Below are positions 13,701 to 26,499 of a DNA stretch of 64,000 bases, piece by piece. The first letter of the stretch is position 1. The number at the start of each line of letters is the position of its first letter. The notes beneath the pieces are model-generated. The model was not told where the DNA came from and did no database searches. It worked only from the letters and a program-made list of their open reading frames with translations. The translations under genes were made by a program, and so were the position numbers. Source of the DNA: Pseudisothecium myosuroides (Eukaryota > Streptophyta > Bryopsida > Hypnales > Lembophyllaceae); contig OX637288.1 in assembly GCA_951799445.1 (NCBI GenBank), forward strand, positions 34,761,288 through 34,825,287, written 5' to 3'.

Positions 13701-13979
13701 AAATTCTCCATAAAATTTGGATTGCACTCCTAGGCTGAAGAAAAATGTTCCAAACTTCTGTTAATTCTTTGCCAAAGCAATCTTCCCATCTTGATATCCA
13801 TTCTTGGAGATTTTCCAGATCCATTTAGTTTGGACCATGTGTGAGTTATGCAGGTGAAGATGTGGTTCAAGAAGCTTGACCTGTATGGAGATGGGGTCGT
13901 CTGCTGGGAGGAATTCCAAACCTTCATTGAGGCTAACCCTGAGCTGTTACCAATTTTTATGGTGGCGACGTTTGAATAG
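7774..13979 (+). CDS. LPEAT2: LPEAT2/LPCAT-like lysophospholipid acyltransferase with EF-hands (14 exons)
   Basis: Predicted acyl-CoA:lysophospholipid acyltransferase of the plant LPEAT2 type, which re-acylates lysophosphatidylethanolamine in ER-type membranes. Exons: 7774-8312, 9257-9434, 9549-9608, 9914-10077, 10188-10251, 10370-10438, 10942-11037, 11464-11508, 11710-11780, 11916-11982, 12335-12385, 12801-12911, 13315-13362, 13854-13979. All introns are GT-AG and all phases agree, giving 562 residues, close to the ~540 of Arabidopsis LPEAT2. Seen: a hydrophobic membrane segment at about 108-136 before the GYLATK..LAGW signature; the acyltransferase HX4D box NHVSFID at 202-208; the EGTT box at 275-278; EF-hand loops at 457-468, 494-505 and 530-541, each ending in Glu. 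The first ATG of the long exon 1 frame is used; the frame is open upstream of it but has no other ATG. Introns 1, 6 and 11 contain repeat or MITE-like sequence. Exon edges were set by eye. Confidence 0.93.
8749..8842. repeat. Short tandem repeat in acyltransferase intron 1 (47-bp unit)
   Basis: GATTCAGAGCACCA followed by ACTTGTGACATT occurs at 8749 and again at 8796, i.e. two imperfect 47-bp units. It lies within intron 1 and has no visible function. Confidence 0.6.
10471..10490. repeat. Plant telomere-type TTTAGGG units
   Basis: Two perfect TTTAGGG units followed by TTTTAG lie in intron 6 of the acyltransferase gene. This is the canonical plant telomere motif (or a telo-box); at this size it is compatible with chance or a small interstitial insertion. 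Confidence 0.5.
10676..10820. mobile_element. MITE of the AATTTCGTTAAA family in acyltransferase intron 6
   Basis: The left end GGCAATTTTGTTAAAGTGGC is the imperfect inverted complement of the right end GCGCCAATTTAACGAATTTG. Near the right end it carries the family core TATGTCACAATTTGGGGCGC and GGAATCGCGCC. Related copies lie near 12470, 26950, 33655, 34789, 35837, 50400, 51386 and 51651. No coding capacity. Confidence 0.55.
12470..12550. mobile_element. Partial MITE of the same family in acyltransferase intron 11
   Basis: Contains the right half of the family: TATATGTCACAATTTTTGGC, GCCGGAATC and the terminus CTTTAACGAAATTGATGTT. No matching left end is obvious, so it appears truncated. Confidence 0.5.
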
Positions 13980-16900
13980 CAACTTGAAAGACTTGGTTCC
14001 TGATGAGAACCCAGATGTAATGTACATTTTTTTCTGAATTTTGGGTACTTTGGGTAACAAGAATGGGACTTTTTCAACATTATTGACTTCCACAGGTTTG
14101 ATGAAAATGGGTTGCAAAAATGATCACTTTGCATTGAACTTGTCTGCTTTCCCCATTTGCCGTAGTGCATCTGTGCACATCTGGCTATTTTATGTTGAAC
14201 TTCTGGAGGAACAGAGAAGCTCCCTCTCATGGAGGGAATGATTGAAGACCTATTCAAAGTTTTTGTGAGGCCAAGGTACACATATTTGTGCTATCAGTGT
14301 GCGTGCAAAATTAGTTGCACCTACAAAATTAGGAGTACCAAATGTTTTTTTTGTGGAAACTGGTTGGTATGGTTGGTACGGTACTGCAATTTTACAGCCT
14401 ACACTAATTTGGTTAACCCTTGAAAGGCTCTCAGGCTCCTTGTATACATCTTGTATTTAGCCTTATTAGTTTTCAATTGTGGTTTAATATACCAATTGTG
14501 ATACATTGTTATTTACGTTTTATCATGATCATTAATTTACTTTGAATTGAAAAGTATTTGGTCAATGTTTTCTTGATCAAATACCACCAAATATAGAGTG
14601 TACTATACAGCCGCAAAAGGCCTTCAGGCCCTTCTAGGGTTAATATACAAATAGTGTCACTTTGGTAAATTAGTGCTGCACGTACTAGTAGGGCAAATCA
14701 ATGTATTTGATGGTTACAAAGTAGACTTCACTAGTTGCAGAGGGTCTCTTGTTAAATTGAAGAGGATCTAGGTTCCATGCGTCACTCAAGGAATAATTCT
14801 TTTCTCGATCCTTGTTATAGAATGTTATGTGAGGATTATGTACGGTCCAGGCTACATACGTGAAAATGTTGCCACTTCCATAGCTGCAAGAGAATCTTAA
14901 TTTTTTTACAAATATCAACCAACTACACTTCCCGAGTCTCTGTTTCTTAGAATTGGCTCCTTTTTTTTTAAGTAAGAGCCTACCCAAACTTCCTCTTGTT
15001 CAAATTTTTCAATATGGTTGTCACTTAAGTCAATGCGAAGCCTCCCGGCCTTCCCTTGTATCCAGAGCCAATCCATTTGCGTTTCCACATTTTTCCACGT
15101 CAGATTCCTGTGATCAGATCAACACGAGAACTAACTTAGGCCGAATCTTTTCATCCAAACGCTTCATGTTACTCACGACACTGCCAGCCAGGATCTACTG
15201 TAAGTCAAATTGAATCCCGACATGTCTTATTATTGGATTTGGTACATCACATGAAGCTCCCAGCAGAGGGCAAAACAAACAAACTTACATCCGTCTATAC
15301 AACTTCATAGATTTATGAAGTTTTGTGAAGACACAGTCAACCTGCAAATCTCTCTCTCCAATTGGGTTCAATCAGTCTGTGTTGCCTTGCTTGTCGATTT
15401 CGGGGGAAATTAAAAAAAGAATTCATTTGTTTCACAAAGATAACTCAAAGCAAGTTTCCTTCATCAATGGAATTTGTCCATGTGTTTCAAAGAAAAAAAG
15501 ATAACTCAAAACAAGAATTCCTGACTACGGTAGTCCAGGAGTGGGTAGCTTGACTGGCTTCATTTTCGAAAAAAGTAATAAAATAATCAAACAGTAGCCA
15601 GACTCACTGTTTCCAAACTTCTTGGAGCCCTGACCAGTCCGGAAAAAGCAAAACCGAAGGGATTGGCTCCAAAGACCCAGCGCACTTCGCAGCCAGTCGA
15701 TGATTGGCACTAAGCTTAACTTATTATCAGGCCTTTGGCGTGTTGGTTTTCGTCGCGTCTGTAGTACTCTACGTGGAGGTCAGATTCAGACATAAATTAA
15801 GTATTTTTTGGAGTGTCTGAATGTTTGGAATATTACAATTTACAAGTGAAATGTCTGAAATGTTGCAGAATTTTTTCATCCATATTGCCTACATTTTTGA
15901 ATATTTCTGAAAACCTACATCACGCCTTAAGCCCTACATGATAGGTTTTCCAAAACAAGAAAATCTAGAAATTGTTGACACAAAAAAATTGGATGCTGGA
16001 ATGCCAAAACCCTAATACCACTAGTTTCAGTTGCCAAAACCCTTTGCGCACAAAAAAGAAAGTATTTTGGCACATAGGTGCCAAATCAGACCTTCACGTA
16101 CGATAGTGCAATTGAAGGAGCCTAATGCGGAGGTCCAACCAAAGGTGAATGTCAAAAAAAAAGATCCATTTACTTTTTGTTTTTTTTGTTTTTTGATCTT
16201 TGTTTTTCAGTGATTAAAAGTGGTTTTTGAAAATGGATGTTTTAGAAAATGAAAAAAATTCCGCTGAGGATTGTCCCCTCTCGTTCACTATATTGTTTCC
16301 TTTATCATTAGGAATTGTCCATGTTTCAAGGGGAAAAACAAAACAATACAAGATCCCTTATTTTGTGCCGTGTTAATTCTATTGTTAACATCTCATCTAG
16401 CTAATTTGGGGCCTCTGATTGCAAATATAAACTCAAATTGTAAATTTTTCCATGCATGGCAAATAAAAAATTCTTGTGTTTTCCCCAAGGATAAAAGCAT
16501 GGGCAAAGCGACCCGGTCAAAGCAATTCCTGCATTAGGCTTGTTGCACTACTATAGACGCGACCGTTGTTTTTGACTTGCATGGTACTACTAATAATTAT
16601 CCAAGCTATGTGAGAATCAAAAAAGAGTTTCCAAGTTTTTCAAATTTGGAATTCCCTATGACACATTTTCAGGATGCTTTCACTTCTATGTGAGTAGATA
16701 GAAACTACATTTTTAGAGCAACTTTGCCTTGTTGTAAAGAAGAAAGAAGAGAGAATTCTAGCTCTATTCAGGGAGCTGGCGTAACTCAACCTTGTAAGGA
16801 CGAGCTAGTCATTGTAGAAATCGTCCTTTTCAGTAAGCTTGTGCAAATTATTTGCTTAAAAACCCCTAGGAACACTCATTGGAGGTCAAACTATTATACA

Positions 16901-17600
16901 AAACCTACCTTTTCACACAAAATTCTAGGGATGAACTATTTGCACTTTTGTCTTACATTGAAAGGATTCTCTGTCATCCATCTTATCACTCTGGTTTATA
17001 TTGTCGTTACATAATTAAGGGTTTGTTCATCTACGTGTCCTATATTTTGATCTTAGGATCATGAACGTGTAACTCTATGATTACTTTTGTCCTATATATA
17101 GAAAAATATTTTGTCATTCATTGGTTGAAAAATGACTACGGCATCCTTTAAGAATTAATGATGTAGGACATTAAATCCGTCGCATGAAGTGGAATCAACA
17201 GGGTAAATTTTGTGTTTTGGGGGGATAAAGGTAAAAAAAGCCCCCTATTTTAAGCCGTGTCTAAGGTTTGTTGTACACCTCTCTTAGCCAATTCAGGGTC
17301 TAAGATTGCAAATATGAATTCATAATTTGCCAAAAAAAAGATTTGTGACAAGTAAAAAACTCCTACGTTTTCCCTCGGGATAAATCCACCCGGCTGGTCC
17401 CACTTTGTGAGACAAAGTTTAACACCTCCTTTCAATTATGCAAGACAAAAAATGCAAATTGTATTCTATATTAAGCAAATTTTTGGAATGACACAATAGG
17501 CAGTTTGTAAGATTCTTGAACCTGACTGTACATGAAGTCAAAAGTGCATTGCGCCAGTGTAAGTTAAGTTTCTTCCCAAACCAGCGTTGTCTCCAAAGCG
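13980..17600. other. Intergenic DNA downstream of the acyltransferase
   Basis: The first few hundred bases are presumably the 3' UTR. Minus-strand frames near 14685-15213 look slightly gene-like but no product was recognised and no consistent exon chain was found. A repeat family occurs at about 16345-16515 and 17240-17395. Confidence 0.5.
16345..17395. repeat. Two copies of a dispersed repeat (third, inverted, near 25020-25190)
   Basis: At 16345-16515 and again at 17240-17395 the order is CCTATTTT/CCTTATTTTG, TAGC(T/C)AATT, GATTGCAAATAT, AATT, then a TTTTCCC...GGGATAAA-like end. Near 25020-25190 the same order occurs on the opposite strand, beginning TATCCCTCGGGAA. It is probably part of a transposable element; termini were not defined. 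Confidence 0.5.
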
Positions 17601-18897
17601 AGGGAAGAATCTAAGTTAAGGAAGCCTGGCTTGCCTCGTCTCGGAGAGTTGGACTTGGAGTGCAGGCAGGCAACTCAAGCCGGGATGTGGCAGACAGGAA
17701 ACGTTGCTCCTCTTTCTCCTCGTGAGCTCCAAGTGTTCCCCTTCTGCCCTTGCCCCGCCTCAATCCTCAATCCTCATTCCTCATCAGCCTTCCCACGCAC
17801 TCACTCTGAGTGGCTTCTTCTCTGACCCAAGAAAGTACTTGTCCTCCCTTTGTACTTCCGTGGCCTGCCTTTGAGATATGTCAGCACTTGAATCGTCTGG
17901 AGCTCTGGCAACATCAGTGATTAGTTTGTAAGGACCGTGGGGTTGGCATGGAGAGATAAGGACGCACGGACATACAGACAGGCAGACGGACAGAGAGACA
18001 GGGCTTGCAAGTGGGTGAGAATTGTTGCAGGACCGACTTCGTTAGCAGCACATGATCGAGGCCGAAAGGTGCCCCCTTTGGATCCTCGGAGTTCAATTCT
18101 GCAGGTGCTGCTTTCTGTTGTTGTCCTTGGGATTCACGTCCGGCGGGGGTTTGCATTTGGTATCGTAGAAACTCCGGCTCTTTCGAGTCGATCCATCCCT
18201 GGCTGGCTGTGGAGAGAGTTTTAGTTACTTAGATTGGACGTCATGGCTTCGTCTTTAGTTAGCACGGAAGGAGGATTACTTGTTATTCTGTCACGGAAGA
18301 AGTGGAATTGAAGGAGTGGGAAATTGTAGGGATTTGGTTTTGCTGCAATGAAGTTTGCTTTCAAATCAAAAGAATGAATAAACCGAAGGAAGCTTTCGTC
18401 TGAGGGAAATTTTGCAAGGATTCTTTTTGAATTACAGATAAGAATCTAAATTGTCAACCAAATTGGGTACGATGAAGCCTAGGTAGTTAAGGAGGAAAAA
18501 AAAGTACTTTTTTTTTGTAGTTTGAGGAGTTTGGTCTTCGCTGCCTACTGACCAGACTTTGGGGACCTAAAATCAGTGGTTGTCCTTGTAGACTAGAGTT
18601 GGGAGGCATGAAAAAAATGTCTCGTACTTGGCGAGTTGGTGGCCCTCTTGCTTTCCTTTCTGTTGTCAAACCCGTTGACTCCTCGGGTCTGTGTGCACAT
18701 TGCAAACCACAATGAACCTTACTTAATTTATGGAGACCTCTCGGGAGTAGAACAGAGAAAGCACTGGGCCTTTGTAGTTTTGGTAAATTCTAGGTCAGTC
18801 AACCTCTTCTTTGCAGGCTGGGCATTCACTGACAGAAACTTGATTAATTTCAGGTTCATTTTGAGAAGGTTGTCTCCAAGTCCAGTGGCTTCAAATC
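17601..18897 (+). promoter_or_regulatory. Probable promoter and 5' leader of the PP2C gene
   Basis: GC content rises from about 17600 and a purine-rich ACAGACAGGCAGACGGACAG stretch lies near 17970, typical of a leader rather than coding DNA. An AG acceptor at 18852-18853 (TTGATTAATTTCAG) lies just before the first ATG, so the leader may contain an intron. Short open frames here are not called as genes. The transcription start was not identified. Confidence 0.35.
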
Positions 18898-21800
18898 ATG
18901 TCTGTGACTGTGCACCCGACGATGGGTCTCACTCCAAATGGAGTTCCTGGAGCGAAACTGGTGGAGCAAATGGTTTCTGTGGCCTTAGTTAGCTCGGAGC
19001 TTCAGCGCAACGAGGAGGAATCTCCTTTGTTGTCTCATGGGCAACATATGCAATACAGGAAAGAAGAAGACTTTGCGGTGGCAAAGACGGATTGTGAGAG
19101 AGTATCTGGGGATGCATCCACCACGTTTGCAGCTTTTATGGTACACACATCCGCATTATTTTTATAAAACTCTTTTGGCCTATGATCCTATGAACTGCAA
19201 TTTTGTTGTTTGAATGTCCATAAAGATGGAATTGGTAGCACAAGTTCGATTTTTCTTGTCAGCTTGAGAAAGAAACCAAAACCATTCATTGCCAAATTTG
19301 TAAATCTAATGCTTATTTTGAGGTTATCACTGTTGCAAGTGGATCATCCCTTGTCTCTGCCATTCCAGAAAGCTCTTAGTGGAGGAGCTGTAAGTTGTAA
19401 GCCCTGCCAAATTCTATAACAGTCTTTTTGCTGAAACAGTTCGTGTGTCACTATTCTCTGGCAGATATTTGATGGTCACAATGGACCAGCAGCAGCCCAG
19501 TACGCAAAGGAAAATCTTCTGAAGGATGTCATGAGCTGTGTGCCACCGGATCTTACTAGAGAAGACTGGTTGACGTTTCTTCCAAGAGCGATGGTGGCAG
19601 GGTTTGTGAAGACTGACAAGGAGTGGCAGCAATTAGGTATGAAAATGATTTCATCCGAACTGCATCATATTCTTGAGAGGTTGAACTTGAAACCATCCTT
19701 CTGATTCCGTCAAATTTTCAGCTAAATTTTACTTGCTATCGTAATAATACAGCAAAGAGCTCTATGGGAGACTTAGAAGAATGCGTACTAAAATTAAAGC
19801 CATCTTATCTTGTACTAGCCATGTCAGAGCGCGATGCGGATTCAGATTTGGATTCTCAAAGTAAAAGCTTCTGGCTTAGAAGGGTGTCATGTGGTCATTC
19901 CAGATTTCCCAGTACAAATTTATGGATTTTTGAGCGCTGTTTCTTTTTGTCAGCCCTAGGTGGAAAGTTTTAAAATTTTAAATGACTGTTTGTTTGGGTG
20001 AACTCATGCAGGGCAAACATCAGGTACGACTGCCACACTAGTCATCGTGGATGGATGGACTGTCACTGTTGGTTGTGTTGGAGATTCTCGATGTGTACTT
20101 GATGCACAAGGAGTAGCCACCTCGTTAACCATTGATCACAGACTCGACGGTAACGACGAAGAGTAAGTCTTTTGAGTAAGCTGAATGGGGACTTTTTTCA
20201 GTCCAATTTTGTGTACTTTTTGACCATCATTTGTAGTGATTTTCTCTGATTCTGGAGACATTAAGTTTTGCTGCGTCTGGATTCCCATATTTCCACAATA
20301 TGATCAATCGAATTGGTAGTTTTCAAACCATGAATCCTTGGTCCTTCAGGGAGGTAATACTGGGCCTCAATCTTGTTTAGCAGTTTTGAGTAAGTTGTAG
20401 GGAGGCTGTTTCTTTGTCCAGTTTTGGTCAGTTTGTGACCATCACATGCAGTGCTCTTCACTGATGCTGGTGATAGAATCTTTGTTCTCATCTGGTTCTA
20501 TCAATTCACAATATGATCAATCGAATTGGTGATTTTGAAACCATGATGCTTTCGGGGTTACCCCGAATCGTGTGCATTTGGGGAAGCTGCATTGAAGTTG
20601 ATTAGGTTTTGTATATTCTCAGACTCTTGGTCGTGTACTTGCAGACTAGAGCGCGTCAAAGCCTGCGGAGGGGAAATCGGAAGGATTCGAGTGGCAGGTG
20701 GGGTGGAGGTTGGCCCATTGAGGGTCTGGCCGGGGGGGCTTTGCCTCTCCAGGTCCATTGGAGACATGGATGTGGGTGCGTACGTTGTGGCTGTGCCTCA
20801 CGTGAAGCAGATTAAGGTAAACTTCTGAGAAATTCATGAAACTCTTTGTTCATAACTTTCTTTTAGCCAGTGAACCGCTGCACTCTTTCTATTTATAGAT
20901 GCTGAAAGAGACAGCAGCACTGAAAAGTACTGTTCCTGCTTGGCTCTACAACCGGTCACACGCAGCCTTTTGCATCTAGTATTACATGATATTCTTTCTA
21001 CACATCCTCAAACTTCTTCTCATAAGTGGTTATTGAGAATGATTTGTTCTTGAGTAATGTTTTTCAATAACGTTTCTCAATTCTGAACTTAGAGAACGTC
21101 CTACCTCACCAATAACAGCAAGTGATAGTTACTATTCACCTCAAGGACGGGAAATTTTGTTGGTGATGGAAAGCATGTGAATTTTATCTCCTCCTTTGCA
21201 TGTTTCTTTTTCCGCCATTTTAGGGTTCACTTAACTGTCCTTGAAAGGACGAGATCTATACCAACAAGGTGTCAACCAAAAATGATCCAATTTTTGGACC
21301 AATACACGCATTCTTCATTTCTAAAGTAGTCTTCGAAATCATCCATCGGCCACTTTTGACCTCGGGCCCTACTGGGTTAGGTTTGAAAGTTTTCATTCAC
21401 CAAGTCATTCTCCACTTCCTTCTTTGTTAAAAGATTGAGAGGATGGGCCTCATGGATACTCTAAGTTTAGGGCATCATGGCCGTTCCTCATGGCCCCCCT
21501 AGAGAATGTTATGTTAAGCTGGCAAAAGTCAAGGTAGTTTCGTGCTAAGATCACGATCGAGGTCCTTGGTGCTGGACTGGAATTTTTGTTCCTCATTCCA
21601 CTTTGAATGTTTTTCGTTCTTTGTTGTTGTGCTTCAGCTCACTTCTGCCGGAGGCAGACTCATTATTGCCTCGGATGGAGTTTGGGATGCCGTCAGCACA
21701 AAGAGGGCTGCCAGATGCTGTCGTGGGGTACAACAACCAGAAACTGCTGCCAAGTATGTGGTGAAGGTGTGTATTTCTAGGCTTTTTGTTAGCTACAACA

Positions 21801-23565
21801 TTTTTCACCTAATTAATTGAGCACTACATCGCTGAACCCTAAAACCTGAAAAGGGTCTCTTCGAAGTTGGAGAAAATCATTCTGGGTTCTTCAAGGGAGG
21901 AAAACAACGTGAATCAATAAAAAGAAGATTCATATCTTCATCTTTAACAATAGGATACTTATTTTGAAATTGATTAGAATCAATTATCAGATTTCAAAGT
22001 GGAATGTCTGGTTTTGGTTTTGGCACTTTGGATGTCAAGGCTTGTGCATGTGCAAAAACAAGTACAATGAATCTGCCAGTGGTTGACACTCTTACGAGGC
22101 ACGTTTAAGGCACTATTTATAGGACCTTTACGAGTGTTAGCCACCTGCACATTTACAATAGTTCTAATTCGGTCAAGTTATCGGATGAAGCACATTGGGA
22201 TATGTTCTTCGTTGTGCTATAGAAGTGTTCATTGTCGTCAAATCAACACGCTTTGTTTTCTCGGACGGCTTGATTTGGACATGAATTATCAAAGTTGTGT
22301 CGATTTAGACTTGTTTTGTTACTTCAGACGGCTATTTTTCTCCTACTTTACTACTAGTGAATGGAGAAGGGATGAGTCTTTACAAATACTAAGGTATTTA
22401 TTCCTCTTTGGGGATGCCAGGAAGCAATAAGGAGTCGGGGATTAAGAGATGATACAACATGTTTGGTGGTGGATATTGCTCCTCGCGGCCCTGAACCTTT
22501 TGCCCCAGCAATGAAGAAGAGATTGAGCTTCTCGAAATTAATACGCTGCTCATCTGGCAATGAAGCCAATCTTGCTGATGATCCGACTCATGAGGAAATT
22601 CATGATGAAAACTCGACAGCTCTGGCTGAAAGGTGAGTGCTCAAATTAGGGTTCATTAGTACCCTAAATTCATTCGATGAAGCAGAATCAATTCTCATTA
22701 ATTTACATGTGCACCCAAACCTCATCTTAATGATCACCTTCTCTAATATCACATACTCGACTCTCTCGCTACTCCCTGGAGAACAGATGCAGGCAATTCA
22801 GAACTCACTCATAGTCGGTACTCACAACTCCTTCACAGTATCACACTAATTATATTTTACAGTAACTAGAAGTTATAGAGTATCTAGAAGTCCGGTGGAT
22901 CTCGACTCTTTCTCCTTTAAATAGTGTGTTAAAAAAAAGTAGGGACCAAGCTCAAATCTGGACCCTCATAAACAGTACTCCTAAAGACAATACTTTGAAA
23001 TTTCCTAACTTTTTCATCTTGTGCCCAACTAATGCATGCTAAAGTGTGTTGGAATTCTTTTGTCAATAAGATCCAATAAAATAATTTACGCTTAATAATA
23101 GGTGCGCATACCTTACTTGACTCCTCCAATCGCAAGTATCTCTTCAATTTCTTTTAAACATGCAATCCTGTATGGTCATAATGGTTTCAAGCTCCATATA
23201 ATTGTGTGCATTAAAGAGGTTTGGGTGTATGTATTCCACGTTTTCATCTCTGAAGGGGTTTTTTTCTGTGGGGGCGTAGGTTGGGACCAGATGCATCGGT
23301 GCACGCTGGAAATGGCATATTCTTGTGTGCTCTTTGCCGCTGCAGTTTGGAGACCGAATCAGGCTTTTCTGTGCATGCTGGCTCTTTTTTTTCACAAGCT
23401 GAAGTAAAGGCCTGGGAAGGTCCATTTTTGTGTGCCAATTGCAAGACCCAACAAAATGCAGAGAAAGTTGCACAGCAGCAAGATATAAAGGAGGATGTAA
23501 AACCAGATGCAGAAAAGAATGGTGCTACCGAACATGAAACAACAGAAACGGATTTTAAACAATAA
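18898..23565 (+). CDS. Protein phosphatase 2C, PP2C12 (At1g47380)-like, 7 exons
   Basis: Predicted Mg/Mn-dependent Ser/Thr phosphatase. Exons: 18898-19140, 19465-19636, 20012-20162, 20645-20816, 21638-21766, 22421-22632, 23280-23565. All introns are GT-AG and in phase, giving 454 residues (about 430 in Arabidopsis PP2C12-type proteins). Motifs: DGHNG at 84-88 (metal Asp), VGDSR near 161-165, PGGLCLSRSIGDMD near 218-231, SDGVWD near 258-263 and RDDTT at 298-302 (metal Asp). The C-terminal exon has a CxxC (376, 379) and a second CxxC (411, 414), a zinc-ribbon-like tail typical of this PP2C subgroup, followed by a Glu/Lys-rich end. The stop codon overlaps an AATAAA at 23562-23567. Intron 4 onward was duplicated twice downstream; this is the only complete copy. 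Confidence 0.93.
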
Positions 23566-24720
23566 AGAGAATATTTAATAGCATTATAGAGGGGGCTTGA
23601 TCACAGCACAATTGATGGCTGTAACGGCTTGTTTGTCATGAGCATATTTGTAAATGATCAGATAATTACTTGAATCATCAGTGAAGGTTGCTATGGAAGT
23701 TTTGACAGACTTGGTGCCATGTTTGTTTCAAGATTGTGAGTCTGATGAATTTGTAGGTGTTGGCAGTCTCTTCTCTCATTCACTGTTTGTATGAATGGGA
23801 CTTAGCAGATGTAGAGTAGAAAGAGATGCAGTCGAGTTTGTTGAGAATCCGGCCCCATTCATCATCTCTAGAGGTTTTGAATGAGTGGGAATGAATTTTT
23901 GACTTTCATTCTTGAGTTGCAACTTTTTTACTTTGAAGATTACCACATTATGTGCTTTGATAAACAAGCAACAACAGTATGTGCGTCTCTCGGTCCATTT
24001 AGCACTAGTTTGCTTTAACTTCCTCAAGGTAGGTCGATGCAAAGTCTCCTTCTTTGGTCTAGAGCCAACAAATGAAAGGAAATAAACAAATTGTTGGGCT
24101 TGGCATTTTCACCTACTATGCGAGCTGCTGTTACTATTAGCACCTTATCATGAATCCGGAATGGTCGGACGGTCTAAATAAGGCATATAGCGAGTCAACT
24201 GGTGATTGATGTCATTTTCTCCAGTCTGACTCTTCGTTTTCAATCTATTTTTCGATCCGTTCTTGAGTTGTGGAAATTCAAGAGATTATGAATCCTACAT
24301 AGCTGGCGGACAATTGATCGTTGAACAGACAATCACCATTGAAATGAGCACATTAATTTCGATGGGCTCCTTCAAAGTTCATTTTTAAGATTGTGGCACA
24401 GCATCAAACTGTAAGCAAATCACTTCTCACTTCTTGACCGATTCAAGCAACTGAAGTAAATAAATCAGTTTGAGCCTTTGTGGAAAAAAACACTGCAACC
24501 CGGAAATTTCTTTGTATGAATCACATGTATGTAGGCTTCAAAATGGTTTTCAACCTCTGATTATTAGTCGGATGCTTCTGCATTCACTCTCCAAATTAAT
24601 TTATAGACACAAAACTTTAGAGATCTCTTGGAGGCAAAATAATTTAACAAAGCAGTAACTCGCAACTATAAGAATTTAGCAAAGTCACGAGAAGTGTTCA
24701 AAATTTGTGAGGCACTCAAT

Positions 24721-24884
24721 CACAAGAAGAACGGGGAGGCGTTACCCTCCTCGGCATTCATTTCTAGTGTGTAATTTCACCCCCCTCCCCCTTTGACTTT
24801 CTTAAAACAAGAAAGTCAAGGGGGGTGAAGTTACACCCTGGAAATGAATACCGGGGAGGGTAACACCTCCCCGTTCTTTTTGTG
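24721..24884. mobile_element. Foldback/hairpin MITE, 164 bp
   Basis: The left arm starting CACAAGAAGAACGGGGAGG is the inverted complement of the right arm ending CCTCCCCGTTCTTTTTGTG. The arms pair along nearly the whole length (about 75 bp each) around a TCTTAAAACAAGA centre at about 24800. Units B and C lack it at the same place, so it inserted into unit A after duplication. It could transcribe to a long hairpin RNA. Confidence 0.75.
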
Positions 24885-26499
24885 GATGAAAAAACAAGCT
24901 TCACAGCTTTCAATTCAAGTACAGGTCGGAAGGATCTGAGCTTGTTGAACTGGGAAAACCCGGGAAGTTGCTAATCTAGGGGTATTTTGGTCGCACTTAT
25001 ATGGCCTAAATACCACAAGGTTACCAGCTTCCCGGGTTTTATCCCTCGGGAAGACACAGGAACTTTTTATTTGCCACACATGATAAAATTTGCAAATTTG
25101 AGTTCATATTTTCAATGAGAGGCCCCAAATTAGCTACGAGAGGTGTAGAAAAAAGAATAATCAAGCACAAAATAAGGGATTTTTTTTTTACATTCACCTT
25201 TGGTTGGACCCCCACATTCGGCTCATTACACTATCCACTAAAAAAATAGGAACACCCTGCCATGAAAAAATGCCCCCCTTCCCACCACACAAAAATCAGC
25301 AGTCGTCCGATCTAGGCCCCCCATCTGCCGTTGATCTTGGAAACTAAGATATATGATACAAATACAATACAGATATGGAATATGGCTACGGGCTCACATA
25401 TTTCATATTATTTGCAACTCCTTCCTAGCTCCCAGAATTACAAATAGGAGGGGGGTTGAAATATTAAAAAAAAATTCATCACAAATATAATAAAGGGGGC
25501 AGGGGGGGGAGATTACTAAATATAAAAAATTAAAATTGAGGGGGAGTCTTGAATGAACGGGGAGGGGGTGCATTAATAGAAATGCACCTATCCCTCACTA
25601 TCCACTCAAAAGACAGCCTTTTGACATTACACAACTATAAGCATGACTGGATAGTTCAGTCAGAGGCAACGCTTTTATTTTGGGCGAAACTTCGCCAATT
25701 TTGACAGAATGCAACAAATGCACTAACTTCCATCCAAATTTAGTGCAATGGCATGATACTAGGAACATAGGTTCTATAGTAAAAAAAAACACTAATTAGA
25801 GCACAGGTTAGAGCATCACCACTACACTAAATAGTGAAATTAGGTTGCCCCACACTAATTTCTTGAGATTCTACATTATAACAATATGTATAGTTACTTT
25901 ACAAGGATGGCACAAAGTTGTAGTAAAGTAAAAACTATGTGTACGGCATGGGTTGGTACACTAATTTGTGGCTCAGAATTAAAGATTGGCATGTGCCTCC
26001 ATCTGGACAAACATTAGTCATGAGGTAACTTCTATGGGATAAGGCAACCTAATTGTCAAGGCAACCCAATTTCACTATTTAGTATAGTTGCAATGAATTT
26101 GACCATGGCATCAAGAAGTGACGAGGCACTTACTACCTCATAAGATGTGACAGTACATGACCCAATGTTCCCCACCAACCACCCTGTATTGTCCTCTCAC
26201 TAATCTCCATGTCTTTCACTAAGGCCATTGTCAAAGTTGACCAAATTGCGTGAGTGTAAAATTACCCTCTACAAAGACCCTCTATTGCGGAGCAATTGTG
26301 GAAGTGAGGGAGGAACAGCACTACCGTGAATTATGGGTGCTAGTGTGGAGCCTTTTTTTCTCTCCTCAAACACGTCAAGTAGCATTGTCGACGCGCTTGC
26401 TGGCGATGCTCTTGTAACGCCAATTGAAGACGCGGTATAATTCCGACATTTTGTCAGACTCTATCCTCCACGTACTTGAGCATGCACCCCCTGATTGCT

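Noticed and set aside
14685..15213. Minus-strand frame with a gene-like look (YGSGNIFTYVAW...)
   Set aside because: No family recognised, upstream pieces fall in other frames with stops, and no convincing splice chain was found.
17937..18224. 95-codon frame before the PP2C gene
   Set aside because: Repetitive purine-rich sequence, basic and unrecognised; better explained as 5' leader.
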